Program-made: the position numbers and the translations under genes
Assembly (NCBI RefSeq): GCF_001613065.1
Contig: NZ_BDBQ01000039.1
Coordinates: forward strand, 1-64,000
DNA: 64,000 nucleotides
Source: Nocardia miyunensis NBRC 108239
GTDB lineage: Bacteria > Actinomycetota > Actinomycetes > Mycobacteriales > Mycobacteriaceae
Direction of reading: 5' to 3'
The notes under the pieces: model-generated
What the model was told of the DNA's origin: nothing
Database searches by the model: none
The model's input: the letters and a program-made list of their open reading frames with translations, nothing else
In this document: one piece after another, positions 33,210-42,175 of the stretch
Position numbering within the stretch: the first letter of the stretch is position 1
Layout of the letters: each line of letters starts with the position of its first letter

Positions 33210-33607
33210 ATGGTACCCACGACATTCGCAATCGTTGCAACATCTTCGGCCATGTCTGCCGGCAATCTGCCGTGCCCGCGACTTCGGCCGATATTACCGA
33301 TGCGTAGTGTGCGAATCCGGCGTGGTCGACCAGGCGCGGGAAGTGGCCGCATACCGGCGCCGGTCCTGGGCCGACGCGCCTTTCGGTGAAGGTAACCGAT
33401 GATGAGCCGTGCCGCCGGTACCTCTCGTCCCGCCGCGACCGATCCGCTCGCGTTGTCCGGATGATTCCGGACTCGCATTCGGTCGATGCACAGTGACGTA
33501 TCGTCGCGATGTCGGGTCGCGCACCGGCCGTATCCGGCCCCGGTGAGCGTTCGGTCGAACCTGTTACAGTTTGCGCAGGCCCATATTCGGGCAGGTACCT
33601 TTATCGG
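33203..33607. other. divergent control region, PrpR-type regulator / pyc
   Basis: No gene is supported over about 400 bases. TTGCAAC (33234 area) and GTTTGCGCA (33569-33577) resemble the TTTGCAA half-sites of the regulator's family, the latter about 35 bases before the pyc start and just after CTGTTACAG. The pyc Shine-Dalgarno is weak (CAGGTACC). Confidence 0.4.
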
Positions 33608-36600
33608 ATGTTCTCCAAAGTGCTCGTCGCCAACCGCGGGGAAATCGCCATTCGGGCGTTCCGTGCCGCCTACGAACTCGGCGTCGGGACCGTCGCGGTA
33701 TTTCCCTACGAGGATCGCAACTCGGTACACCGGCTCAAGGCCGACGAGGCTTATCAGATCGGCGTGCCCGGCCACCCGGTCCGGGCCTACCTGTCGATCC
33801 CGGAAATCATCAAAGCCGCCAAGACGGCCGGGGCCGATGCGATCTATCCCGGATACGGATTCCTGTCGGAGAATCCCGATCTGGCCGCGGCGTGCGCACG
33901 TGAGGGCATCACCTTCATCGGCCCCTCGTCCGATGTACTCGAACTGACCGGTAACAAGGCCCGTGCGATTGCCGCCGCACGAGCGGCCGGTCTGCCGGTG
34001 CTGTCCTCGAGCGAGCCGTCCTCGGATGTTTCCGAACTGCTGGCCGCGGCGGAGACGATGGAATTCCCGATCTTCGTCAAGGCCGTCGCGGGCGGTGGCG
34101 GGCGCGGTATGCGGCGGGTCGCGGATCGCGCCCAGTTGCGCGAGGCCATCGAAGCGGCCGCTCGCGAGGCCGAATCGGCCTTCGGCGATCCGACGGTGTT
34201 CCTCGAGCAGGCGGTGATCAATCCCCGCCATATCGAGGTGCAGATCCTGGCCGACGGGCGCGGCGGTGTGATCCACCTGTTCGAGCGCGACTGTTCGCTG
34301 CAGCGGCGGCATCAGAAGGTCATCGAACTCGCGCCCGCGCCGAACCTGGATCCCGCACTGCGCGAGCGCATCTGCGCCGATGCTGTGGCCTTCGCCCGGC
34401 AGATCGGTTACAGCTGCGCGGGTACCGTGGAATTTCTGCTGGACGAGCGCGGCAATCACGTCTTCATCGAGATGAATCCCCGTATCCAGGTGGAACATAC
34501 GGTGACCGAGGAGATCACCGATGTCGATCTGGTCGCCGCGCAGCTGCGCATCGCGGCGGGGGAAACCCTGGAATCGCTCGGCCTGAGCCAGGATTCGATC
34601 AGTATTCACGGCGCGGCATTGCAGTGCCGGATCACGACCGAGGATCCGGCCAACGGATTCCGGCCCGACACCGGGCGGATCACCGCGTACCGCAGTCCCG
34701 GCGGCAGCGGTATCCGGCTGGACGGCGGTGCCAATCTTGGCGCCGAGGTCGCCGCGCATTTCGACTCGATGCTGGTCAAACTCACCTGTCGCGGAAGGGA
34801 TTTCGCCACGGCCGTGGCACGGGCGCGACGGGCGGTCGCCGAATTCCGGATTCGCGGCGTGACGACGAACATCCCGTTCCTGCAAGCGGTTCTGGACGAT
34901 CCGGATTTCCGGGCCGGGCGGATCACCACCTCGTTCATCGACGAGCGGCCGCATCTGCTGACCCAGCGCGGTTCAGCGGACCGCGGTACCAAGATCCTGA
35001 ACTATCTGGCCGACATCACCGTCAACAAGCCGCACGGTGATCGGCCCACGGCGGTCTACCCGCAGGACAAGCTGCCCGCGCTGGATCTGACCGTGCCGCC
35101 GCCGGACGGTTCGCGGCAGCGGCTGTTGAAGTTGGGCCCCGAGGGTTTCGCGCAGGCGCTGCGGCAGCAGAGCGGAATCGCGGTGACCGACACCACCTTC
35201 CGTGATGCGCATCAGTCGCTGCTGGCCACCCGCGTGCGTACCAGCAGTCTGCTGCAGGTCGCCGGGCATGTGGCGCGGATGACGCCGGAGTTGCTGTCGA
35301 TCGAATGTTGGGGCGGGGCAACGTACGACGTGGCGTTGCGGTTCCTGCACGAGGATCCGTGGGATCGCTTGGCGGCGTTGCGCGAGGCCGTGCCGAACAT
35401 CAATCTGCAGATGCTGTTGCGTGGCCGCAATACGGTCGGGTACACGCCGTATCCGGAAAAGGTAACGCGCGCATTCGTTTCCGAGGCCGCCGAGACCGGT
35501 ATCGATATCTTCCGGATCTTCGACGCGTTGAACAACGTCGATCAGATGCGTCCGGCGATCGACGCGGTGCGCGAGACCGGGACCACGATCGCGGAAGTCG
35601 CGTTGTCCTATACCGGTGACCTGTCGGATCCGAACGAGGATCTGTACACCCTGGACTACTACCTGAAGTTGGCCGAGCAGATCGTCGAGGCGGGCGCGCA
35701 CATCATCGCCATCAAGGACATGGCCGGGTTGCTGCGCGCACCCGCGGCGCACGCCCTGGTCACGGCGTTGCGCAGCAATTTCGATCTGCCGGTGCACGTG
35801 CATACGCACGACACTCCGGGCGGGCAGCTGGCGACGTATCTGGCCGCCTGGCAGGCCGGGGCCGATGCGGTGGACGGCGCGAGTGCGCCGATGGCCGGGA
35901 CCACCTCGCAGCCCGCGTTGTCGGCGATCGTCGCCGCGTCGGCGAATTCGCCGTACGACAGCGGGATCAACCTGCAGAACGTGTGTGATCTGGAGCCGTA
36001 CTGGGAGGCGTTGCGAAAGGGCTACGCGCCCTTCGAATCCGGGCTGCCCAGTCCTACCGGGCGCGTATACGAGCACGAGATCCCGGGCGGCCAGCTGTCG
36101 AATCTGCGGCAGCAGGCCATCGCGCTGGGCCTGGGCGATCGGTTCGAGGAGGTGGAGGCGAAATACGCTGCGGCGGACCGGCTCCTGGGCCGCCTGGTGA
36201 AGGTGACCCCGTCCTCGAAGGTGGTCGGCGATCTGGCGCTGTCGCTGGTCGGTTCCGGGGTGACGGTCGACGACTTCGCCGCCGATCCCGGCCGCTACGA
36301 CATTCCCGATTCGGTGATCGGTTTCCTGCGTGGGGAACTCGGCACGCCCGCGGGCGGATGGCCCGAGCCGTTCCGCAGTCGCGCGCTGGCCGGTCGCGGA
36401 CCGGCCAAACCGGAGACCGAACTCACCGCGCAGGAGGAGGCCGGGCTGAACGGCGATTCGGCGCTGCGTCGAGGGACGTTGAACCGCTTGCTGTTTCCCG
36501 GTCCGACAGCCGAATTCCTGGAGCACCGCGAGAAATTCGGCGATACGTCGGGCCTGTCCACGAACCAGTACTTCTACGGTCTGCGACACGGCGAGGAGCA

Positions 36601-37012
36601 TCGGGTCCAGCTGGAGAAGGGCGTCACGCTGCTCATCGGCCTCGAGGCGATCTCCGAACCCGACGAGCGCGGTATGCGCACGGTGATGTGCATCCTGAAC
36701 GGCCAGTTGCGCCCGGTCCAGGTGCGCGACCGCTCGATCGCCAGCGAGGTTCCCGCCGCGGAGAAGGCCGACAAGTCGGACCCGGGGCATATCGCCGCAC
36801 CCTTCGCGGGTGTGGTCACCCTGGTCGTCTCCGAGGGCGACACCATCTCCGCGGGTGACACCATCGGCACCATCGAGGCGATGAAGATGGAGGCCGCCAT
36901 CACCGCTCCCCGCGCGGGCACCGTGGCCCGCGTCGCCATCGGCCGGGTGCAGCAGGTGGAGGGCGGCGACCTGCTGGTGAACGTCCGCGTGAACGAGACC
37001 GCCGCGGAGTGA
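33608..37012 (+). CDS. pyc: pyruvate carboxylase
   Basis: A single-chain biotin enzyme of 1134 residues that makes oxaloacetate from pyruvate, bicarbonate and ATP. The domains in order are biotin carboxylase (MFSKVLVANRGEIAIRAFRA, ATP-grasp loop VAGGGGRGM), carboxyltransferase (VTDTTFRDAHQSLLATRVR with its metal site), an allosteric linker, and the biotinyl domain with EAMKMEA, the biotinylated lysine being K1093. The ATG matches the canonical start; the open frame reaches 33 codons further up without homology. rsmD starts 25 bases downstream, the same order as Rv2967c-Rv2966c. Confidence 0.98.
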   Translation: MFSKVLVANRGEIAIRAFRAAYELGVGTVAVFPYEDRNSVHRLKADEAYQIGVPGHPVRAYLSIPEIIKAAKTAGADAIYPGYGFLSENPDLAAACAREGITFIGPSSDVLELTGNKARAIAAARAAGLPVLSSSEPSSDVSELLAAAETMEFPIFVKAVAGGGGRGMRRVADRAQLREAIEAAAREAESAFGDPTVFLEQAVINPRHIEVQILADGRGGVIHLFERDCSLQRRHQKVIELAPAPNLDPALRERICADAVAFARQIGYSCAGTVEFLLDERGNHVFIEMNPRIQVEHTVTEEITDVDLVAAQLRIAAGETLESLGLSQDSISIHGAALQCRITTEDPANGFRPDTGRITAYRSPGGSGIRLDGGANLGAEVAAHFDSMLVKLTCRGRDFATAVARARRAVAEFRIRGVTTNIPFLQAVLDDPDFRAGRITTSFIDERPHLLTQRGSADRGTKILNYLADITVNKPHGDRPTAVYPQDKLPALDLTVPPPDGSRQRLLKLGPEGFAQALRQQSGIAVTDTTFRDAHQSLLATRVRTSSLLQVAGHVARMTPELLSIECWGGATYDVALRFLHEDPWDRLAALREAVPNINLQMLLRGRNTVGYTPYPEKVTRAFVSEAAETGIDIFRIFDALNNVDQMRPAIDAVRETGTTIAEVALSYTGDLSDPNEDLYTLDYYLKLAEQIVEAGAHIIAIKDMAGLLRAPAAHALVTALRSNFDLPVHVHTHDTPGGQLATYLAAWQAGADAVDGASAPMAGTTSQPALSAIVAASANSPYDSGINLQNVCDLEPYWEALRKGYAPFESGLPSPTGRVYEHEIPGGQLSNLRQQAIALGLGDRFEEVEAKYAAADRLLGRLVKVTPSSKVVGDLALSLVGSGVTVDDFAADPGRYDIPDSVIGFLRGELGTPAGGWPEPFRSRALAGRGPAKPETELTAQEEAGLNGDSALRRGTLNRLLFPGPTAEFLEHREKFGDTSGLSTNQYFYGLRHGEEHRVQLEKGVTLLIGLEAISEPDERGMRTVMCILNGQLRPVQVRDRSIASEVPAAEKADKSDPGHIAAPFAGVVTLVVSEGDTISAGDTIGTIEAMKMEAAITAPRAGTVARVAIGRVQQVEGGDLLVNVRVNETAAE

Positions 37013-37037
37013 ACCAGCGTCGGCGGGGTGCGTCCCG

Positions 37038-37595
37038 GTGACTCGGATCGTGGCCGGGTCGGCCGGCGGGCGGCGTTTGCGGGTGCCGCCCGCCGGGACT
37101 CGGCCGACGTCGGATCGGGTTCGTGAGGCGTTGTTCAGCATGCTTTGCGCCCGAATGGATTTCGACGGAATTCGGGTGCTCGACCTCTACGCGGGCTCGG
37201 GCGCGCTGGGACTGGAGTCGTTGTCCCGCGGCGCATCCCACGCCCTGCTGGTCGAGTCCGATCGCAAGGCCGCATCGGTGGTCCGCGGCAATATCGCCGA
37301 TCTGGGGCTGCCCGGCGGCGAATTGCGTATCGGCACAGTATCTTCCGTACTGTCCACCACCCCGCCCGAACCGTACGACCTGGTCCTGTCCGATCCGCCG
37401 TACGCCCTGGAGGGCGACCGGATAACCGCCGACCTGACCGCACTCGTCACCAACGGCTGGCTCCACCCCGACGCCCTCGTCGTCGTGGAACGCGCCACCC
37501 GTTCTCCCGAAACCTCCTGGCCCGCAGGCTTTTCCCCACACCGCCCCCGTCGCTACGGCGAAACCCGCATCGAGTCCGCCGACTACGAACCGTGA
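37038..37595 (+). CDS. rsmD: 16S rRNA (guanine-966-N2)-methyltransferase
   Basis: A 185-residue Rossmann-fold methyltransferase. The start MTRIVAGSAGGRRLRVPP, the SAM motif VLDLYAGSGALGLESLSRGA and the catalytic LSDPPY motif identify RsmD, which methylates G966 of 16S rRNA. GTG is the start. In M. tuberculosis coaD follows directly; here coaD lies about 8 kb further on, so a block of genes has been inserted or rearranged between them. Confidence 0.93.
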   Translation: MTRIVAGSAGGRRLRVPPAGTRPTSDRVREALFSMLCARMDFDGIRVLDLYAGSGALGLESLSRGASHALLVESDRKAASVVRGNIADLGLPGGELRIGTVSSVLSTTPPEPYDLVLSDPPYALEGDRITADLTALVTNGWLHPDALVVVERATRSPETSWPAGFSPHRPRRYGETRIESADYEP

Positions 37596-37943
37596 GCTGT
37601 CCGGGTGACCCCCGAGTCGATCTCATCAGCCCGGATACGACGTCGTAGGAACACGTGTCGTCGCGGCAAGCGCCACGTGCGAGTGGCAGACGAGTGCCGA
37701 TCCCGGCTGACGGAATCGGCGTTCGCATTGGCTTCCACACGCAGCCTGCCCCCGGGCGACACCGTCGGGGAGAAATGATGATGTTGTTCGACAACATGAG
37801 CCTCCCGCTGACGTTCACCGCCAACGGCAGCACGTGGCAAATCCTTCGCCGGTGATCAAGGCGGTCCTGGCGATGTGGCGGGGTGAGGCGCGGCTTTCCG
37901 CAGCTCGAGTTGTCGGCGCGGAACCGGTACTACAGGGCGGTGT
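37596..37943 (+). other. intergenic region between rsmD and lysG
   Basis: About 350 bases with no established gene. Its only coding candidate is the 26-residue frame listed separately. No terminator hairpin is evident for either convergent neighbour. Confidence 0.4.
37775..37855 (+). CDS. possible 26-residue peptide
   Basis: Three consecutive ATG codons follow GGGGAG, and the frame encodes MMMLFDNMSLPLTFTANG and a short basic end. The ribosome-binding context is better than for most spurious frames, and the Leu/Phe-rich N-terminus with a basic C-terminus is unlike a GC-bias artefact. No precursor-processing genes lie nearby, so a RiPP role is not supported. It remains a weak candidate. Confidence 0.25.
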   Translation: MMMLFDNMSLPLTFTANGSTWQILRR

Positions 37944-38852
37944 TCACAGGAGTGACTCGGCGGCAGCGGCGGCTATGGCGGTGGCGACGGAGGTGAGGGC
38001 GGGGGAGTCCAGACGCCACTGCTGCCAGTGCAGCGCGACGTCGATGTGCATGGATTCGTCGATGGTGACCAGGGCATTCGCGTAGTCGCGGGTGGCGATC
38101 TGGAGGTCGGGGAGCAGGCCCCAGCCCAGGCCGAGGCGGACGGCTTCGGCGTAGCCGGAGGTGGCGGGGATGTAGTGCCGGGGCGGGTCCACGGGACGGC
38201 GGGTGCGGCGGCGCATCAGGCGGTCCTGGAGGTCGTCGTTGCGGTCGAACATGATCACCGGGGCCGTGGCGAAGGCGCGTGGGGTCGCGCCGTCGGGGAA
38301 CCAGGTGCGGGCGAATTCCGGAGTCGCCATGGGGCGGTAGCGCATCGCGCCGAGCCGGCGTACCCGGCAGCCCTGCACCGGCTGGGCGGTGGCGGTGATG
38401 GCGGCCATGACGGTGCCGTTGCGCAGCAGGCGGGTGGTGTGTTCCTCGTCCTCGCGGTGGATTTCGAAGCAGACCCCCGGCGGTGCGGCGGACAGTGCGG
38501 GCATCACCCAGGTCTCCAACGAGTCCGCGTTGACCGCGATCGGCAGCCGGACGCGCCGGTCGACCTCGGGCCCGGCCGCACCGTATTCACTTGCGGCAGT
38601 GCCGAGTTCGCGTGCGGTATCACCGGTCAGCAATTCGATCTGACGGGCCAGGCGCAGCACCGCGAGCCCGGATTCGGTGGGGCGCACGGGTTTCGTGCGT
38701 TGCAGCAGGATGCGCCCGACCGCGCGTTCGAGCGCCTTGATGCGCTGGCTGATCGCCGACGGGGTCACTCGCAGCCGCCGCGCGGCCGCCTCGAAGGTCC
38801 CCTCGGCGACGGCCGCGTCCAGCGCCCGGAGCTGATCCAGCTGCAGATCCAT
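37944..38852 (-). CDS. lysG: LysR-family regulator of amino-acid export (LysG/ArgP)
   Basis: A 302-residue LysR regulator. Its helix-turn-helix (LDQLRALDAAVAEGTFEAAARRLRVTPSAIS) and its effector domain are of the ArgP/LysG type, with a conserved ADSLETWVMPAL element. LysG activates lysE when lysine or arginine accumulates. The divergent arrangement with lysE across about 70 bases is the classical one. The ATG gives MDLQLDQLRAL, the family start. A TAATG-N12-CATTA palindrome lies in the shared promoter. Confidence 0.93.
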   Translation of the reverse strand: MDLQLDQLRALDAAVAEGTFEAAARRLRVTPSAISQRIKALERAVGRILLQRTKPVRPTESGLAVLRLARQIELLTGDTARELGTAASEYGAAGPEVDRRVRLPIAVNADSLETWVMPALSAAPPGVCFEIHREDEEHTTRLLRNGTVMAAITATAQPVQGCRVRRLGAMRYRPMATPEFARTWFPDGATPRAFATAPVIMFDRNDDLQDRLMRRRTRRPVDPPRHYIPATSGYAEAVRLGLGWGLLPDLQIATRDYANALVTIDESMHIDVALHWQQWRLDSPALTSVATAIAAAAAESLL

Positions 38853-38864
38853 ATCAAGAAATTG

Positions 38865-38886
38865 TAATGATCGGTGAAAAACATTA
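38865..38886. promoter_or_regulatory. candidate LysG operator
   Basis: TAATG and CATTA form an exact inverted repeat spaced by 12 bases in the short AT-rich lysG/lysE divergent region. It fits the T-N11-A style of LysR sites. Confidence 0.45.
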
Positions 38887-38924
38887 GCTGGTCTGGTCGA
38901 TGGGCCACACTTAGCGTGGAGCCG

Positions 38925-39548
38925 GTGAATACGTCGTCGGCTGTGCAGGCCGCCCTGTCGGGCCTGGGTTTCGGACTCTCGCTGATCGTGGTGATCGGCG
39001 CGCAGAACACCTTCGTGCTGCGGCAGGGCATCCGTCGCGAACATGTGCTCGCCGTGGTGGCGGTCTGCGCGATATCGGATGTGGTGCTGATCGCCGCGGG
39101 GGTGGCCGGGCTCGGCGCGATCATCCGGTCGGCGCCCGCGGTGCTGGTCGCGGCGCGGTACGCCGGGGCGGCCTTCCTGATCGGCTACGGGATCCTGGCG
39201 GCGCGGCGGGCGCTGTCGCCGGGCGCGATCACCGGGGAACCGTCCGGAGCGTCGGTGGCGCTGGGCGCGACGTTGCTCACCTGCCTCGCGATGACCTGGC
39301 TCAATCCGAACGTCTACCTCGACACCGTGGTCCTGCTGGGTTCGTTCGCCAGCACCTACGCGGGCGCGTACCGGTGGTTCCTGGCCGCCGGGGCGATGCT
39401 CGGCAGCATCCTGTGGTTCACCGGTCTCGGCTTCGGTGCTCGCCTGCTCGGTCCGCTGTTCGCCCGCCGAACCGCTTGGCGCGCACTGGATTCGGTGATC
39501 GCGCTGATCATGTTCACCTTCGGAGCCCTGCTCGTGCTACAGCATTGA
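38925..39548 (+). CDS. lysE: LysE-family basic amino-acid exporter
   Basis: A 207-residue membrane protein with six hydrophobic segments. The hallmark GFGLSLIVVIGAQNTFVLRQGIRREHV is near the N-terminus and the MTWLNPNVYLDTVVLLG block in the middle. It exports L-lysine and L-arginine by proton-coupled antiport in Corynebacterium. The GTG (VNTSSAVQAALSGLG) was chosen because the family begins about 12 residues before GFGLSL; GTGs at 38874 and 38916 would add residues overlapping the promoter. A GGAG lies only 3 bases upstream, so the exact start is uncertain. Confidence 0.92.
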   Translation: MNTSSAVQAALSGLGFGLSLIVVIGAQNTFVLRQGIRREHVLAVVAVCAISDVVLIAAGVAGLGAIIRSAPAVLVAARYAGAAFLIGYGILAARRALSPGAITGEPSGASVALGATLLTCLAMTWLNPNVYLDTVVLLGSFASTYAGAYRWFLAAGAMLGSILWFTGLGFGARLLGPLFARRTAWRALDSVIALIMFTFGALLVLQH

Positions 39549-39575
39549 TCAGGGCGGTCGGCGCCGGTGCGCGAG

Positions 39576-40622
39576 TCAGTGCGCGGCCTCGGTGAAGCCC
39601 AGCAGCTGATCCAGTGGCCAGGTGTTGATGACGCGCTTCGCATTCACACCGTTGGCCAGTGCCCGCGCGCACCCGTACCCCTGCCAATCCAGCTGACCGG
39701 GCGCGTGGGCGTCGGTGTCGATGGAGAAGAGGCACCCCATCTCGACGGCCAGCCGGATCAGCCGTCCGGGCGGATCGCGGCGTTCCGGGCGGCTGTTGAT
39801 CTCCACGGCGGTCCCGAAACGTCGGCACGCCTCGAAGACGACCTCGGCGTCGAACTCCGATTCCGGGCGGACGCCGCGCTCACCCTCAACCAGCCGCCCG
39901 GTGCAGTGCCCGAGGACGTCCACGTCCGGATTCGCGACCGCGGTGACCATGCGCCGGGTCATGGTCGCGCGGTCCGCCCGCAGATTCGAATGCACGCTCG
40001 CCACGACGATGTCGAGTTCGGCGAGCAGATCCGCGCGCTGATCGAGTGAACCGTCGTCGAGGATGTCGACCTCGATGGCGGTGAGGATGCGGAACGGCGC
40101 GAGCCGCTCGTTGAGCTCGGCGACCACGTCGAGCTGACGGCGCAGCCGGTCCGCGGACAGTCCGTTGGCGACCCGCAGCCGCGGCGAATGATCGGTCAGC
40201 GCACAGTATTCGTGCCCCAGCGCCATCGCCGTGCGCATCATCTCCTCGATCGGACTGCCGCCGTCGGACCAGTCCGAATGCGTATGCAGATCGCCACGCA
40301 GCTGCCCGCGCAACTCCGCACCCTCGGGCGCGATCGGCCTTGCCGCCGAACGCGATTCGGCCAATTTCGCGGGCACCTCACCGGCGCACGCCTGCGCGAT
40401 CACGCTCGCGGTCTTCGGCCCGATCCCCGAAATATCCTGCCAGCCACCGCTTTTCCGAAACCGCTCGAACTCCGCCTCCGACAGCGCCGCCACCGCATCG
40501 GCCGCCCGCCGATAGGCTTTCACCCGATGCGTCTGCGCCCGCTCGCGCTCCATCCAGAACGCGATCTCCCGAAGCGCCGCCGCTACTTTCAGCATCCCGG
40601 ACGCCTCATCTGGTGATGACAT
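39576..40622 (-). CDS. PHP-domain protein with helix-hairpin-helix (PolX C-terminal-like)
   Basis: A 348-residue protein. The N-terminal helical region has a helix-hairpin-helix (DISGIGPKTASVIAQA), the DNA-binding element of PolX enzymes. The C-terminal PHP phosphoesterase domain shows GDLHTHSDWSDG, CALTDHSPRLRVANGL, IEVDIL, VASVHSN, LGHCTGR and SIDTDAHA, the full set of metal-binding His/Asp motifs. A polymerase palm is missing, so this is a stand-alone PHP phosphatase or nuclease, possibly a DNA 3'-end processing enzyme. It is tandem with the reductase-like gene upstream but shows no clear functional link. Confidence 0.85.
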   Translation of the reverse strand: MSSPDEASGMLKVAAALREIAFWMERERAQTHRVKAYRRAADAVAALSEAEFERFRKSGGWQDISGIGPKTASVIAQACAGEVPAKLAESRSAARPIAPEGAELRGQLRGDLHTHSDWSDGGSPIEEMMRTAMALGHEYCALTDHSPRLRVANGLSADRLRRQLDVVAELNERLAPFRILTAIEVDILDDGSLDQRADLLAELDIVVASVHSNLRADRATMTRRMVTAVANPDVDVLGHCTGRLVEGERGVRPESEFDAEVVFEACRRFGTAVEINSRPERRDPPGRLIRLAVEMGCLFSIDTDAHAPGQLDWQGYGCARALANGVNAKRVINTWPLDQLLGFTEAAH

Positions 40623-40644
40623 CTGCACCTCCGACACGCTGAAG

Positions 40645-41238
40645 TCACGGGGAGGCGGGGGAGATCCGCACATACTTGAGGAAAGCCACGCCGTCCTCGA
40701 ATACGCGGCTGGTCAGCACCCGGAATCGATTCGGTGTTGGCAGCCGCGATCCGGCCCCGAACAGCGGCCGTCCGCTGCCAAGCACGATCGGATGCAGCTT
40801 CAGGAAGATCTGATCGATCTCCGGCAGCAGCGCCTGGGCGAGCTCGCCGCCCCCGCACAACCAGATGCCAAGGCCCGGTTCACGTTTGAGCTGCCGGACC
40901 CGCGAGCGGGGATCGGCGGCGATGAGTTCGACGTCCGGATCGGGATTCTCGGGCAGTGTGGTGGACACCACGAATTGGCGCAGATGCGCGTACGGGCTCG
41001 AGGTTCCGGTGCGCACGCCGAAATCGTGCGTCCGGCGGCCCATCAGGACCGTATCGAAGGTTGCCCCGGGTTTGTCCAAGCCGTGGGCCTCACGCACCTT
41101 CGTCGGCAGGGTTTCCGGGTACTGCGCGGTGACCACCGGGACGTGGTCACCGCCGACGGGGAAGAAATCCACCGAACCGTCGTCGGTGGCGATGAATCCG
41201 TCGATCGTCGAGGCGACGTAGTAGGTCAGTTTGCGCAT
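40645..41238 (-). CDS. dihydrofolate-reductase-like (RibD C-terminal) protein
   Basis: A 197-residue member of the DHFR/RibD-C superfamily. It starts LTYYVASTIDGFIATDDGSVDFF and has the NADPH-site motif VLMGRRTHDFG and IWLCGGGELAQALLPEIDQ. Such proteins reduce small molecules with NADPH, but this subgroup is not the essential folate enzyme and its substrate is unknown. The length is typical. It is divergent from nothing obvious and lies on the minus strand after mutM, separated by about 80 bases. Confidence 0.85.
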   Translation of the reverse strand: MRKLTYYVASTIDGFIATDDGSVDFFPVGGDHVPVVTAQYPETLPTKVREAHGLDKPGATFDTVLMGRRTHDFGVRTGTSSPYAHLRQFVVSTTLPENPDPDVELIAADPRSRVRQLKREPGLGIWLCGGGELAQALLPEIDQIFLKLHPIVLGSGRPLFGAGSRLPTPNRFRVLTSRVFEDGVAFLKYVRISPASP

Positions 41239-41317
41239 CTGTCCTCCTCAACAGCCGGGATGGGCCGTAGTGACGACGGTAGCGCGGGCAAATCCGCAGC
41301 CGCCGGGTTTTGCGCAG

Positions 41318-42175
41318 CTAACGTCGTGGGCGGGGCTGACAGCGCGGGCAGGAGTAGGAGGACCGGTTCATGAATTTCTCCCGCCGGATCGGCGCACCGC
41401 ACCGGCGGCACGGTTCGTCCTCGCGCCCGTAGGCGGCCAGGGAGCGTTCGAAATAGCCGGATTGCCCGTTCACGTTGACGTACAGCGCGTCGAAGGAGGT
41501 GCCACCGGCGTGCAACGCCTCGGACATCACCGCCTGCACTTCGGCGAGCAGCCCGTGCAGAGCAGGACGGGTGAGTCTGGCCGCGATGCGCTCGCCGTGG
41601 ATGCGCGCCCGCCACAGCGCCTCGTCGGCGTAGATGTTGCCGATCCCCGACACCACGGTCTGATCCAGCAGGACCCGTTTCACATCGGATTGTTTGGCAC
41701 GCATCGCGCGCACCACAGCGTCCGGGTCGAACAGCGGATCCAGCGGATCGCGCGCGATATGCGCGACCGCCACGGGCAACGAGGTGCCGTCGACCTCGAC
41801 CAGCGGGTGCAGCGCCCAACCGCCGAAGGTGCGCTGATCCACGAACCGCAGCTGCGCACCCGTATCGAGGGTCGCCACGATGTGCGCGTGCTTCTCCAGC
41901 GGGGCGTCGGCGGGCTGGACCAGCATCTGCCCGCTCATGCCGAGATGCACCACGAGCGCGGTGTCCGGATCGTCGAAGGTCAGCCAGAGGAATTTGCCGC
42001 GGCGCTGGGCCGATTCGACCCGCAGACCCGATATCCGCGCCGACAGATCATCCCCGCCGAGCACATGCCTGCGCACCGAGCGGGGATGTTTCACCGTGAC
42101 GGATTCGACGATATGACCGACCACATGATCGGCGAGGCCGCGCCGGACGACCTCGACCTCGGGAAGTTCGGGCAT
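41318..42175 (-). CDS. mutM: formamidopyrimidine-DNA glycosylase
   Basis: A 285-residue Fpg/MutM that excises 8-oxoguanine and FaPy and nicks the abasic site. The catalytic N-terminus PELPEVEVVRRGL (Pro2, Glu3) is intact, as is the helix-two-turn-helix (DQTVVSGIGNIYADEALW). The C-terminal zinc finger has four cysteines (CRRCGAPI and CPRCQ). The ATG directly follows the rnc stop (TAG then ATG), implying coupling. rnc-mutM is conserved as Rv2925c-Rv2924c. Confidence 0.97.
   Translation of the reverse strand: MPELPEVEVVRRGLADHVVGHIVESVTVKHPRSVRRHVLGGDDLSARISGLRVESAQRRGKFLWLTFDDPDTALVVHLGMSGQMLVQPADAPLEKHAHIVATLDTGAQLRFVDQRTFGGWALHPLVEVDGTSLPVAVAHIARDPLDPLFDPDAVVRAMRAKQSDVKRVLLDQTVVSGIGNIYADEALWRARIHGERIAARLTRPALHGLLAEVQAVMSEALHAGGTSFDALYVNVNGQSGYFERSLAAYGREDEPCRRCGAPIRREKFMNRSSYSCPRCQPRPRR

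Noticed and set aside
31781..34954. A 1057-codon minus-strand frame running from the PrpR-type gene into pyc
   Set aside because: The part beyond about 33253 is antisense to pyc and rich in Arg/Gly/Asp with no domain.
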